DNA from: Aspidapion aeneum
Taxonomy: Eukaryota; Arthropoda; Insecta; Coleoptera; Brentidae
Direction of reading: 5' to 3'
DNA: 64,000 bases
NCBI GenBank assembly: GCA_963576565.1
Contig: OY755044.1
Coordinates: 42,769,235-42,833,234 of the forward strand
Shown here: in pieces, positions 20,060 to 29,935 of the stretch
Position numbering within the stretch: position 1 is the first letter of the stretch
Layout: the number at the start of each line of letters is the position of its first letter
Notes under the pieces: generated by a model
What the model was told of the DNA's origin: nothing
What the model saw: only the letters and a program-made list of their open reading frames with translations
The model's database searches: none
Program-made: the position numbers and the translations under genes

Positions 20060-21110
20060 TTCGGGAAAGTGACAGCGCTTTTCTATGAATTCAAAAATAG
20101 TTTTAAAAAATTCGAATGATAGGTATAAGAATAAACGAGCCTCTTTGAAGGGTCAAGTTTGGATTCTGTCCGTTATCTTGGTTTTTAAAAATTTGGCAAG
20201 TTTTGATTGTAATCATTAAAGAACAAAAATTCCGTGGTGCCGGGGAAAAAGGAGATAAGTCCACATTCTTAATAATCGACTGCTCTCTTTTTTCCCCGGC
20301 GCCACGGAATTACTGAGCTTTACCACGATGCTTTTTTTATTAAGATCGGTGCAGTAAAAATTAAGTAATGAGGAATTGCATGCAGGCAAAATTGATAAGG
20401 TTATCGTATATTTGATAAAACAATGTTTAAGAATAAATTAACATTTATACAAAATTTAGGTTTGATCAAAAACGATTTCATTTAATCCTATAATATAGTT
20501 AGCTAACAATGACTGTATAATTGGCAAAACAATGGTTGAACAAAAATAATTTTTCGGGAACCACTAAATCGAGTTCGCGACAGTGATATAGCTTTTCTAT
20601 GAATTCAAAAATGTTTTAAAAAATTCGAATAATATAAGAATAAACGAGTCTCTTCGAAAGGTCAAGTTTAATTCTGTCCGTTATCTTGGTTTTTAAAAAT
20701 TTGGCAACTGATCATTAAAGAATAACAATTATTTATTGACCTTTACCAATGAGGGTCTTTTATTTTATTAAAATCGGTACAGTAAAAATTATTTTATGAG
20801 GAATTGAATGTAGGTAAAATTGTGAAGGCAATCGTATAATTGGTAAAACAAGGATTAAAAATAAATTAATTTTTCAGAAAGCACTGAACCGATTTAAATG
20901 TTTAGCCCTCGTTGTGTGTGATAAAATTAGGGTTTTTTACGAATTTAAAAAACATTTATAAAAAATTTCCGGAATATACGAATAAACGAGCTTCTTTGAG
21001 GGTCATATTGATTGCGCGTGCCATCTTGGAATTTAAGATGGCGGACAAAAAATATTTTTGGTCAAAAGCCTTCCATACAAAGTGAAGTTATTAAAAATTA
21101 AAATCGACGT
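20060..21110. repeat. diverged tandem array, three units of 340-510 bp
   Basis: A landmark with AAGAATAAACGAG(C/T)(C/T)TCTT occurs near 20125, 20635 and 20978, each preceded by GAATTCAAAAA-like text and followed by GTCAAGTTT and ATCTTGG. Later parts (AAAATCGGTACAGTAAAAATTA, GAGGAATTG) recur in the first two units. Unit 1 carries the hairpin at 20228-20311, absent from unit 2. Confidence 0.7.
20228..20311. repeat. hairpin with 28-bp arms, probable insertion
   Basis: AATTCCGTGGTGCCGGGGAA (start of the left arm, 20228-20255) pairs with the right arm 20284-20311 with two mismatches. The sequence is GC-rich, unlike the surrounding tandem units, and missing from the paralogous unit at 20.73 kb. 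Confidence 0.8.
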
Positions 21111-21747
21111 TATACGTTAATTGGAATAACTTTTATAATTTTATTTATACAAGGGCGCACCTAGGGAGGGTGCCGGGGCCCGCCCTTCCCATGCCTAAGA
21201 TTTTTTACATATTTTAAATGTATTTCATGAATAAAAGCAAAATATAGCATGATATGCGACATCTTGGGGTCTCAGGCCCCCCTCAAGACATATTCCTGGG
21301 TGCGATCCTGAATTAGGCACCTAATTTTGCAGGGCTGAAACAGTAGTAATTAAGTTCGGCAAGTTGCATTATTTGTTTAGCTTTATTTTAAATTATGGAA
21401 GCACAGTAGGTAATGAAATTCAATGCCAACAGCCATTTTAGAAATACTAAACCTCTGAGATTCCTGCGAATTTTCATGTAAAGTGAAATTTGACATTCTA
21501 GAAATTGGATGACTAGATGCAAACTGCAAACGTAAATATCCAGAAAGTGTATAGCTTGCAGGTGCAGTGCAGCTTTGGAGGTTTTTTTTGTAAATCACTC
21601 CGTAAAGCAGTCCAATACTTTTTTAAAATAAGATCAATCAATTATCGAAAAATATACAAAAATATTTTAAACCTACAATTTTTATATTTTTATTTGGTAT
21701 GTAATGTAACATTTTGCATTTTTGTATTAATTTTTATTTACTTAACT
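21111..21747. other. no gene; possible decayed miniature element
   Basis: 21150-21310 has G-rich and C-rich patches near ends resembling AAGGGCGCACCTAGG and CTGGGTGCGATCCTG, which recall a degraded hAT-like miniature element. The remainder is AT-rich. Confidence 0.35.
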
Positions 21748-21958
21748 CAGTGGCGTACGCAGAAAGCAATCCTGGGGGGCTTGATCGCGGATCGATACGC
21801 TGAGATGGATCCCGGTAGAGGGGGGAGGGGGGGGGGGTTGAGCACAGATTCGTACAATTTAATCTTAATTTTTGTGAAAAATTCATGTTTTAGGGGTCAA
21901 TATTCAGTGTCTCGGGGGGTGTTTCAGCCCCTAAGCTCCCTCTTTGCGCAGGCCAGTG
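21748..21958. mobile_element. hAT-like miniature element
   Basis: Left end CAGTGGCGTACGC, right end GGCCAGTG (degraded CGCCACTG), flanked by CTTAACT at 21741-21747 and 21959-21965 (7 bases match; hAT usually gives 8). Poly-G patch and GGCTTG/CAGCCCC motifs inside. Confidence 0.75.
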
Positions 21959-21982
21959 CTTAACTATGGAACAATAATGACA

Positions 21983-22079
21983 ATGAAGAAATTACTATGC
22001 TCTACGGTTCGGTTCTTAGGGATATTAAGGATCGTCAAGATTGGCGCGATCACGATGGCTGTTGTGGTTTTCCTGATAG
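21983..22079 (+). CDS. possible exon encoding a membrane anchor
   Basis: An ATG at 21983 opens a frame with a basic N-terminus (MKKLLCSTVRFLGILRIVK) followed by a hydrophobic stretch GAITMAVVVFLIG, the layout of a signal anchor in a type II membrane protein. A donor-like ATAG/GTACTG follows at 22079/22080; if it is not used, the frame stops at 22112. It lies 24 bases after a miniature element, so any upstream exon or promoter would be disrupted or supplied by that element. No homologue was recognised. It may be chance. Confidence 0.22.
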
Positions 22080-22324
22080 GTACTGAAAAAGTTGTATGTG
22101 AATTCACATAGATTTGAATTTCAAATATCTTCGTTATTTTTAACTTTAGGAAAAAAAATCAAAAGAAAATTTTTGTTTAGAATTGAAATGCCGTGAAAAA
22201 ATTATAAAATACAGGTTGTTCAATAGTTTTTTTTTATGTTTTGTAAAAATTCTACAAGTTTGCCAATTTAAACTTTTTTATCTTTAATAATAAAAAAGTG
22301 TACCAATAGTTTAATCAAAGTTCC

Positions 22325-22700
22325 AAATCAGTCTTCCAAAACTTAGCTCTCTAGCGTTTCTGCAAGTGGGCAATGTTACTTTTACATAACTTTATATTTA
22401 TAGGGGAGGGAAATAAATTAAAGTTTTGAGGGTTTAAATTTTTTTCTAAAGTTTTATCATAGTTCCCATTGGCCTTTCAAAGCTCAGCTCTCTATCGTTC
22501 TGCCAAAGCTAAGCTCTCTAGCGTTTCCGGAAGTTGCTATAGGGCAATGTTACTTTTACATAACTTTACATGTATAGGGGAGTAAATTATAATTTTGGGG
22601 TTTATTGATTTTTTCCAAAAGCTTGGCCATAATTTTTATTAGCGTGCCAAATTTCAGCTTTGTAGCATGTCTGGAAGTACAGTAGAATTTGATGATCTAT
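22325..22700 (-). repeat. tandem repeat E, two to three units (reverse)
   Basis: Units contain GCTCTCTAGCGTTTC, GGGCAATGTTACTTTTACAT and a TATAGGGGAG patch. This is the reverse complement of the array at 51830-52320. Landmarks at about 22350 and 22512. Confidence 0.8.
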
Positions 22701-22708
22701 ACATGAGT

Positions 22709-23318
22709 CAGGGCTATCAAAATGGACGGGCCACGATCCTCCACTTTGTTGACGTCACATCCGGGGCTGATTTTTTTTGATGGTCACGTTACGACACAGC
22801 TGATTGTCTTTAAAATATTGAAGTTGGAATGACGGTCATGGATATTTATTTTTTTTTTGAAATAAAGCCGTTTTTGAGATTTTTTTTACTTTATTCTGGC
22901 AGAACAATTTTTTTTAAATGTATAGTAAGCCCTAATTTTTCATTGCCGCTTCATTAGCTCACACAAAAATTAAGTTTAAAGAAGAAGCGAATGTGACAAT
23001 CATATATGACAAAGTCAAATACATGTCAAATATAACAGTTGGCATGTGGTACATGGCGGGTAATTTCAATTCAAAATAAGGAATGCTAAATCTTGAAGAT
23101 TTTAACCTTTTAATCATGTTGCTTCCTTACAAACCTTTGGTGGAATATCGGGATGGTGTCTGAGAATATTTCACTGAAATTTTGCGGAAATCTGTACTGC
23201 CATTTTGAAAATATCATAAAAAAACCTCTGACCTCCCATAAGACCCAATGTAAAATTCAGCCCCGGGAGAACAGCTGATTTTTTCAGGGTCGTGGCCTCT
23301 ATTTTTGTGTTGGCCTTG
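22709..23318 (+). mobile_element. repeat D, copy 1, with 7-bp target duplication
   Basis: 610 bp, highly similar to 45718-46310. Imperfect inverted ends CAGGGCTATCAAAATGGACG and its relative at the right end (AAAATAGAGGCCACGACC when read inverted, ending CAAGGCC). Flanked by CATGAGT at 22702-22708 and 23319-23325. The interior has GTTGACGTCACATCCGGGGC and no coding frame. Confidence 0.85.
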
Positions 23319-23325
23319 CATGAGT

Positions 23326-23840
23326 AAGTGAGTGGCAATTATGACATTTTTTAAAATTTTTGAAAAACTACTTTGCTACTTTAAGTATGTAAGTCTATGA
23401 AGATCTACGGTTGTGCAATCTTCAGATTTTACCGGAATCGAAACCTAAAATTTTTTGTGCCCTGTGGAAGCAAACAATTACTTACTATTATTTTTGTAAT
23501 TGACGTTAATATATACAAATTATTAAAGTTACTTAACTTATTGAAATTATTCAAATGAGCCAATCAGCTACTGGATGACTTGGAGAAACGCGTTTTTCAT
23601 CATATTGACTTGAGAGCCATCAATAAAAAGTTCTATGCATAATTTTACATATTTTTTATTACATGTAAGTTCAGTATTTCATACAAATACATGGACCAAT
23701 TCTAAAAAGTATTGGCTGTTATAAAAAACATCTACAAAATCTAACCACCAATTTTTTTAGCTTAGCATTAGCATTGTGGCCAATTTGACTCTAATTAGTT
23801 GTGGATAAATACTTACATTTTGTTGCTTTTAATTATTTTT
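23326..23840. other. AT-rich, nothing recognised
   Basis: No gene or repeat structure noted. Confidence 0.4.
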
Positions 23841-24319
23841 ATCATCCTAGCCCGCGCAGCAATGGCTAGAGAAGGTATTATTTTCGAGGAAATTTTGTTT
23901 CTCCTAACGCCGAAAAGGTGTGATTTGGGTATTTTGACCTATCATAGCAATATCGTCGTGATGTCTGTGTGTGTGTTTCTGTCCGTAACACAATAACTCC
24001 TAAACCGCTGACCCGATTTTCATAAAATTTTCAGGTAAAATAGTGTTTGACATTCTAAGGAACTGATAGTATGATTTTGGTCAAAATCCAGTCATGCTAA
24101 TGAGTTTTTTGACAATTAAAAAATTTTAAAAATTTAACTTTTTAACGTAATATGCGGTTTTCGGAATATAGTAGATTACATTTTGCTCAATCATTTCGTA
24201 GGAGCTTTAGCTTCCGAAATATTTAGAAAAAACTGTTTTCAAGGCTGATAAATCATGGCGTTACTTAAAATGTGCTAATAGGCTATCTAGGAAGGTATCA
24301 GATCCGACATGAATCCATT
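23841..24319 (+). repeat. repeat B, copy 4
   Basis: Begins CCTAGCCCGCGCAGCAATGG, contains the GTGTGTGT run and CTCCTAAACCGCTGACCCGA core, and ends GGAAGGTATCAGATCC. It has the same order as the three copies at 15.5-17.4 kb. Confidence 0.85.
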
Positions 24320-24868
24320 AATTTTTTATTGCCGTTTACTTCATATGAGCATTGATATATATGAGCAAAGCACCCAAAAAAACAGACAAAATAAAAGCTA
24401 CAAAATTAATTTTTCCACAACTAATTAGCGGCAAATTATTTACCATGTCTAATGCCATTTTTGACGAGGATGCTTCACTAACTTCATATGAAGTTAGCAA
24501 AGCACCCAAAAAAACGACTAATTACGGGCAAATTATCCACCTAGTCGCGATTTGATTTGCCATGGGTGCAGGTGGTACTAGTTGATAGCCTCTGTTTAAC
24601 CTCATATGAAGGGATTAGGCATGTATTACCAGATTAGGTACGTTCTATACTTTTACTTAAAGACCTTAGGAATAACTAGTCTTTTTTAAAATATTGAAAT
24701 GACAGACTGCTGAACATCCTAAAATGGTTATTATAATTACAGTAGCGCGTGCCACTTTTATGGCAGCTTTTATGTTAGATAAAGTGGTATGATGATTATA
24801 CCAGGGTACTGAAAAAACATTTCTGATACAATTTCACCATTATTTAAATAATTAATTTATTATTTAAT
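24320..24868. repeat. spacer with a 134-bp direct repeat
   Basis: AGCAAAGCACCCAAAAAAAC occurs at 24363 and again at about 24497, with weaker similarity around it. The 67-codon frame here covers both copies and shows no recognised motif. Confidence 0.45.
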
Positions 24869-25122
24869 AATTGAAGGGCTTATTGTAATAACATGATAAG
24901 CCACATAAATACAGAAATTCATATAAAAAATTTTTTTTGACAAGGCAGTTGTTTTTTCTTCAAACACGTTAGTTAGAAAGATACCTAATTAAATTAATAA
25001 AAATATTTTATATTTAAATTTATAAGTAGTAAATTTTACATATTTTTCCAAATTTTCAAAGTTTAATAACTCATTTCTTTTTACTTGAGGTATATCACGT
25101 TATTACAATAAGCCCTTCAATT
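24869..25122. mobile_element. miniature inverted-repeat element
   Basis: Left end AATTGAAGGGCTTATTGTAA (27 bp arm in all) and its complement ending ...AAGCCCTTCAATT bound 254 bp of AT-rich, non-coding DNA. The target duplication is unclear because the flanks are AT-only. Confidence 0.8.
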
Positions 25123-25974
25123 ATAAACGTCTGACGAACCTACCTACAAAAGTCCAAAAATGGAAACCAGAAAGTCGAATTAGAGGACTTAGAACAAAAT
25201 TATGGAGAAAATTGGAGGACTAAAATGAAACCTTGGAGACTTAGACAGTTGATATATCAATACTTGCAGACAAATATTTTTTTAGTGCAAACAATTCACA
25301 ATGTGTGGGCCATGCTTAAAGTGGAATGTTGTTGTTACTACTGCCTCAAGTAGCCAATTAAATTTCAAGAGCCAATTCACAAGTCAATTATTGTTTTTCA
25401 ATAACCACTTTGTTATGTTAATACAGCCAATAACTCAGTTCATAAGAATGATTTTTTTAATAAATCAAGGAGAAAAAATCATTTTGTTGTTACCACCAGT
25501 ATTAATTTTAGTCCAGTCACTTTAAAGAAATTTTAAACCAGCAACGACAAAAATGCATTTTGACGTCAAAAATTCATTAGTCAGGAAATTATCTTACTAT
25601 TTATTAATACCATTTGTTTGCTAATATTTTTTTAGGGGAGAAAACAAATAGTTAGGTTATTAACAAACTAGACACTTATCAACGCGTTTTTTAAAATTGA
25701 CCTCGAAAAATTACAAGCACTTTTGATTCTAGCCCCGAAAATATTAAGTGATAATTCTTAAGATGATTTGTTTATTTTGGAAAGTTAGCACAACAGAATT
25801 TTTCGAAAAATACATCTGCTGTTTACCTTTTTACCTGTAATCCATAAATTTAACTATACCACCTCCAATAGCTTATCTTTTATTCGAAAACCCACACCTT
25901 TTCTTTTCGGTAGATACTTTATGTGAAGGGCGTGTAACGTTTGGTCGTAGATTTGTGAGACATTCTCAACAATA
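25123..25974. other. no gene recognised
   Basis: AT-rich. A 74-codon plus-strand frame at 25301-25525 has no recognisable domain. Confidence 0.4.
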
Positions 25975-26006
25975 CAAATTGTGAAAGGCTTTCGCGGCCA
26001 TCGTCC

Positions 26007-26193
26007 AATGGTGGGTGTGCTTTCGGGCTGTTCGGCCGTCGTCGTTGGAAATTCGTTCTCGACGTTTCGCCATCTCGAGAGGATGGCATCTTCAGGAGAT
26101 GTTGACTGTTTGTCGGCTTCTCGAAGACTGGTGGTTAGTCTGTCGCGGGCGCAGGTTATATACGCTATGGTGGGCGGGGCGTATATCAGAGCT
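26007..26193 (-). repeat. Penelope-type terminal repeat, 3' copy
   Basis: Nearly identical to the inverted copy at 26532-26718. On the minus strand it holds CTGAAGA, a 6-bp stem GCCATC...GATGGC and GAAAC, which resembles the catalytic core of a hammerhead ribozyme, known from repeats of Penelope-like elements. A cleavable NUH site in the right place was not found. Confidence 0.75.
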
Positions 26194-26532
26194 GGTCGGT
26201 GATTGGTCACATTCCCTTGATTCAGTTTTGTTATTGTAAGCGAGCCGTTTAGTGTTTTTAAGAACCGGTACCCATGTTCTGTTAATTTTAATAGTTTCTT
26301 CAGATCTGTTGAAGTTCTGCTGGTGTTTATGAATTTCGATTGCTTCTCTATAGAGTCTTGGATAGTATGAAGAGGAGGCGCAGAGAACTTGTGTGTCTTC
26401 GAATTTTATTCGGTGGTCTTCATTGTTTAGTGTGTGGTCTGCAACTGCGGATTTTTCCGTATGTCCGAGTCGACAGTTGGCTTTGTGTTCTTTGATTCTT
26501 GTGTTTACGGACCGTTTGGTTGTTCCGATGTA
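26092..26532 (-). pseudogene. Penelope-like GIY-YIG endonuclease, 5'-truncated
   Basis: In Penelope-like elements this domain nicks target DNA for retrotransposition. The 146-codon frame starts at the repeat junction with SYIGTTKRSVNTRIKEHKAN, then TEKSAVADHTLNNEDHRIKF and YYPRLYREAIEIHKHQQNFN. YIG, the arginine of TRIKEH, the AVADH histidine and the REAIEI glutamate, all conserved in the family, are visible. The first half (GIY motif, CxC finger) is lost because the 5' repeat joins just before YIG. The frame then runs into the 3' terminal repeat and stops. There is no start codon, so it is a dead fragment. Confidence 0.8.
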
Positions 26533-26718
26533 GCTCTGATATACGCCCCGCCCACCATAGCGTATATAACCTGCGCCCGCGACAGACTAACCACCAGTCT
26601 TCGAGAAGCCGACAAACAGTCAACATCTCCTGAAGATGCCATCCACTCGAGATGGCGAAACGTCGAGAACGAATTTCCAACGACGACGGCCGAACAGCCC
26701 GAAAGCACACCCACCATT
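26532..26718 (+). repeat. Penelope-type terminal repeat, 5' copy (inverted)
   Basis: Inverted partner of 26007-26193, same 187-bp length, a few substitutions (for example CCATCCACTCGAG against CCATCCTCTCGAG). The overlapping frames on both strands are shadows of the repeat. Confidence 0.8.
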
Positions 26719-26739
26719 CTCAACAATATTTATTAAAGG

Positions 26740-27470
26740 GTCTAAATTCCTAGGTTCTAAAATCCTATACTAAAAATCTATATTTTGGTTGAAGGTTTAA
26801 CTCATTTTTACCCTTGGATGCAATAGTTTTTAATATTAATATATATAATATAATTTGTTTATAATTACTTTGCAACATAGGCCATTTTTTTTGTTAAAGC
26901 AATGACATTATATACACACAAAACTAAAAAATGATTATATTGGTTTAAAACGGGCAGTCCTATCTAAGCCTACAAACGTCACTACGAGATGTCGAATAAC
27001 AACGGAGTAAGTCAGTGTCATCTGCCCGCTATATTTTACATGCTAATTATTCGGTAAAGTTGGCGATGATTAAATCGATTTTCGGTTGTTCTTGTAAGGT
27101 GTTACTGAAATAGGAATATAAAATAAATTGAGCTTTTTATAATATTTACATATTGATAGATATTTAATATAGTAACACATCTACAAAAAAAGTTTTAAGT
27201 TGTAATCTATATATTATTTAGCTTAAAAAAATGTATATGTTTTTTTTATCGATGATGTATTATTATTCCTATAGTTTTTCGAACTTTAAACTACCCCTTA
27301 TGTGTGCTACTTCATTTTGGGATTATTTTTAACGGGAAATACTTTATCCACGGACAGATTTCCAACAAATGAGAAATTGTTACAAAATTTTTATTTGTTA
27401 ATTATTCTTTATAATTAAAGTTAATTTGAATTATTGTGAGATCAAACTCACTTAGAAATAAATAAATCAT
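26740..27470 (+). repeat. unassigned repeat I, copy 1
   Basis: About 700 bp alignable by eye to 61720-62400: shared TTTTGGTTGAAGGTTTAACT, ATGTCGAATAACAACGG, GTAAGTCAG, CCGCTATAT-TTACATG, GATTAAA-CGAT and AACTTTAAACTACCCC blocks. Copies are well diverged but keep order and spacing. No protein frame is conserved. Confidence 0.65.
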
Positions 27471-27681
27471 AAATAATAGTAATATATTTTATGATGATTA
27501 GTAATATAGTATAGTCTAAATTTTAAAATAAGAGGTATAAACGTAAACTGGTATACATAAGTCAATTTAATTTAATTTTAATTATTTATAGTGAATATTT
27601 CCTAAATTATTTTTATTGTAAAAAATATTCGTCCCAAAAAGAAGTTTGGTAAACCTAACAAATCAAAAGAATAATTTTATC
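27471..27681. other. AT-rich spacer
   Basis: Nothing recognised. Confidence 0.4.
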
Positions 27682-27937
27682 AATTCGTCGGTCTCATGAC
27701 ATAAGGCCCTATCTCGACTTTTACAATGTATATTATCTTAAAATTGGCCTTATGTTGTAATAGTATACGCCAAAATTTCAGATAGAGCCATGTGTTTTGC
27801 AAAGTTTTATAAAGAAATAAATGAATCTTGAGAACCTTGGCTAAACCCAAGCATACACTAGATAGAAACTAACGCAGACCTTCGCCCATTTTGGCCCTAT
27901 CTCATGGTAGGGCCTTATGTCATGAAACCGACGAATT
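27682..27937. mobile_element. miniature inverted-repeat element
   Basis: Left end AATTCGTCGGTCTCATGACA, followed by TAAGGCCCTA, pairs with the right end TAGGGCCTTATGTCATGAAA-CCGACGAATT with a one-base difference. Length 256 bp, non-coding. A second TAAGGCC-like motif occurs inverted near 27750. Confidence 0.8.
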
Positions 27938-28813
27938 TGTCTTGAATATTTTCTAAAATTATTTAAGGGCCTATCCTATATATTCATACGCTATTTTTGT
28001 CAACATTTAGATTTGGTGTCCAAATATTCTCCGTTCATATAGAGTATCATTGACTATAAAGGCCCTTTTTGTGTCCACCTGAAGAAATATAGGTACCTAT
28101 CATATATATAGCCACTCTTGACACCTTTCATTGTTGTCAAAAGGATACGCAACATATTTTTTGGGACTCTCCATTCATATGGGCTTATTGTTGTAAATTA
28201 CAACCGTAATCCATTTTATAGGTAATTTTTTATGGTAGCTCATGGGTAAACGAGCGGCATTGTATGTTCTTCTATAAATCCATGATCTTTTATATAAAAA
28301 AATACAATTGGCATTTTGTTGGATAAATGTCGTGTAGGGTGATCATTAAAAATAATTGGGCTAATTTGAAGTTATTTTATTTGCCCCACTCTCCCCTGTG
28401 TATACTATTTTATCTTCAGCAAGTCTCGCATATCCCCACGTTTTGTTTTCACATAATTTGTAAAACCAACTTAAGTCAGGCTCGGTACACACGTATTAAT
28501 TTCAAAATTTACACAAAAATCTGGTGTGTGTTTGTTTAACTATATTAGCGCTAATATAATGAGCAAACTGTTTATGTTTCCTGGTAACCCAGCATGTCGG
28601 CTTTTAGTCTTCTTAAGTTCTCGAGATATTCAAATATTTGCTCATATTTTGTTTGCTTATTTTAATTTATTTAATTGCGGCATCATTTCTAGGCTTAGGC
28701 TTTACCTTTATAAGTGTTAACACTATTAGACGCATTTTGTTTTTTTAATCACATTTTTATTTACTTTCGCAAATGCAGAATGCAAAAGAACTTAAACCAA
28801 TATTTGTAAAATT
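27938..28813. other. no gene recognised
   Basis: 27965-28190 has repeated GGGCC(T/C) and CATTCATAT motifs that may be another decayed inverted-repeat element. Short frames at 28327-28720 are not supported. Confidence 0.35.
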
Positions 28814-28999
28814 CAGTGGCGTATTTAGTGGGGGGCAGTATATATGTGTCTCACCTGAAGCAGGCGCCGATCTACGAAAGGGGGAAAGGGAAAAATCTCA
28901 ACTATATTTAGTTTTGACACACATATTACCATGCAAAACAGTTTTATGCAATATTTATTAAGATTCTTCCCCCTCCGCAAGTCCCTAGATCCGCCTTTG
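28814..28999. mobile_element. hAT-like miniature element, degraded
   Basis: Left end CAGTGGCGTATTTAG with a G-run, right end CTAGATCCGCCTTTG with a C-run. Same family as 33967-34162. No target duplication visible. Confidence 0.6.
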
Positions 29000-29419
29000 C
29001 TTTAAGGCTCAGTTTGCAAAATAGATTTGCCAATGTTGGTCTTAAAAATCAAGTTTCGTAGATTTTTTTATTTGTGACATAGACAGTTTGTGTTTAAAAC
29101 TAGAAGATAAAAGATCTGATAGATTTTTCCTTTAAGATTTCATTTTAACAGCATAAGAAGAGTCTTAGATATCAAAGGAATTATTTTTAATCTTTAAAAC
29201 TGATATATTAGGCTAAACAAGCATCTCTTTTATTTGTCCGTATCAGTATCAGTAACGAACTACGTATGAGCAGAATCCTTACGGGACACTTCCAATAACC
29301 TACGTGGAATGAATAGCTGCGACACCCGTACGGGTGTCGCTGTACCGAACGCATCCAAACAAGGGTTCATCAGCTCACAACAGTTCTGTACAAATTTAAC
29401 TACAGGAACCGACCGGACA
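29000..29419. other. spacer with a perfect 22-bp palindrome
   Basis: GCGACACCCG followed by its exact complement (through TACGGGTGTCGC) occupies 29319-29340. The rest is unremarkable. Confidence 0.6.
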
Positions 29420-29605
29420 AGTCACGACCCGACAGGACTTCGACAGTACCCGACAAGTCCCATCAGGGCTTCGACAGGATTCAAAGGGACTCGACAGGAC
29501 CCGACAGGACTTCGACTGGACTTCGACTGGACCCGATAGGACTTCGACATGGCTAACAGGACTCGATAGGACACGACACGACAGGAGCGAACAGGAGAAA
29601 ATTGT
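29420..29605. repeat. degenerate minisatellite, ACCCGACAGGACTTCG type
   Basis: Roughly ten imperfect units of 10-17 bp built from CGACAGGAC and TTCGACAGG. A related block is at 29780-29935. The open frame covering it is a repeat artefact. Confidence 0.8.
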
Positions 29606-29779
29606 TTTTAATTATTGTTTTGTTTTTTTGGTCCTCAATTTTTTTAGAAGGAGATGAAAAAAATAATAAAAGAAGTATTTGTTATGGACAAATGAAAAAT
29701 TTTAGTCAATGAGCTTTTTTCGATGAAAGAAAATTTTTTTTTCACTACACTTTGCAATATTACTGGACAAATTTAATAT

Positions 29780-29935
29780 TAGGACACGAAAAAACTCGAA
29801 AGGACTTGACAGGGCTCGAAAGGACTGAGAAGACTTCGACATGACTTTGACATGACTCAACAGGACACGATAAGGCTTGGATAGGACACGACAGAACCCA
29901 ACAGGATTTCTATAGGACCCAAGTCTTGTCACAAG
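29780..29935. repeat. degenerate minisatellite, second block
   Basis: Units such as GGACTTGACAGGGCTCGAAA and GACTTCGACATGACT, related to the block at 29420-29605 and separated from it by about 175 bp of AT-rich DNA. The minus-strand frame here is a repeat artefact. Confidence 0.8.

Larger units (their letters stand above)
25975..26718 (-). mobile_element. Penelope-like retroelement remnant with inverted repeats
   Basis: Two 187-bp repeats in opposite orientation (26007-26193 and 26532-26718) flank part of a GIY-YIG nuclease frame on the minus strand. On the minus strand the 3' copy continues to GGCCGCGAAAGCCTTTCACA, a typical tail for this class. CATTCTCAACAATA is present directly at 25961-25974 and 26715-26728, a likely 14-bp target duplication. 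The reverse transcriptase is entirely missing. Confidence 0.8.

Noticed and set aside
21951..21966. Acceptor-like CTCTTTGCGCAG before the possible exon at 21983
   Set aside because: It is the right end of a miniature element, and joining it to the 19.67-kb exon gives an early stop.
25981..26239. Frames in the Penelope terminal repeats (both strands)
   Set aside because: Same sequence read in several phases; only the GIY-YIG frame has family motifs.
29309..29539. 76-codon frame with GTRQDPTGL repeats
   Set aside because: Encoded by the degenerate minisatellite.
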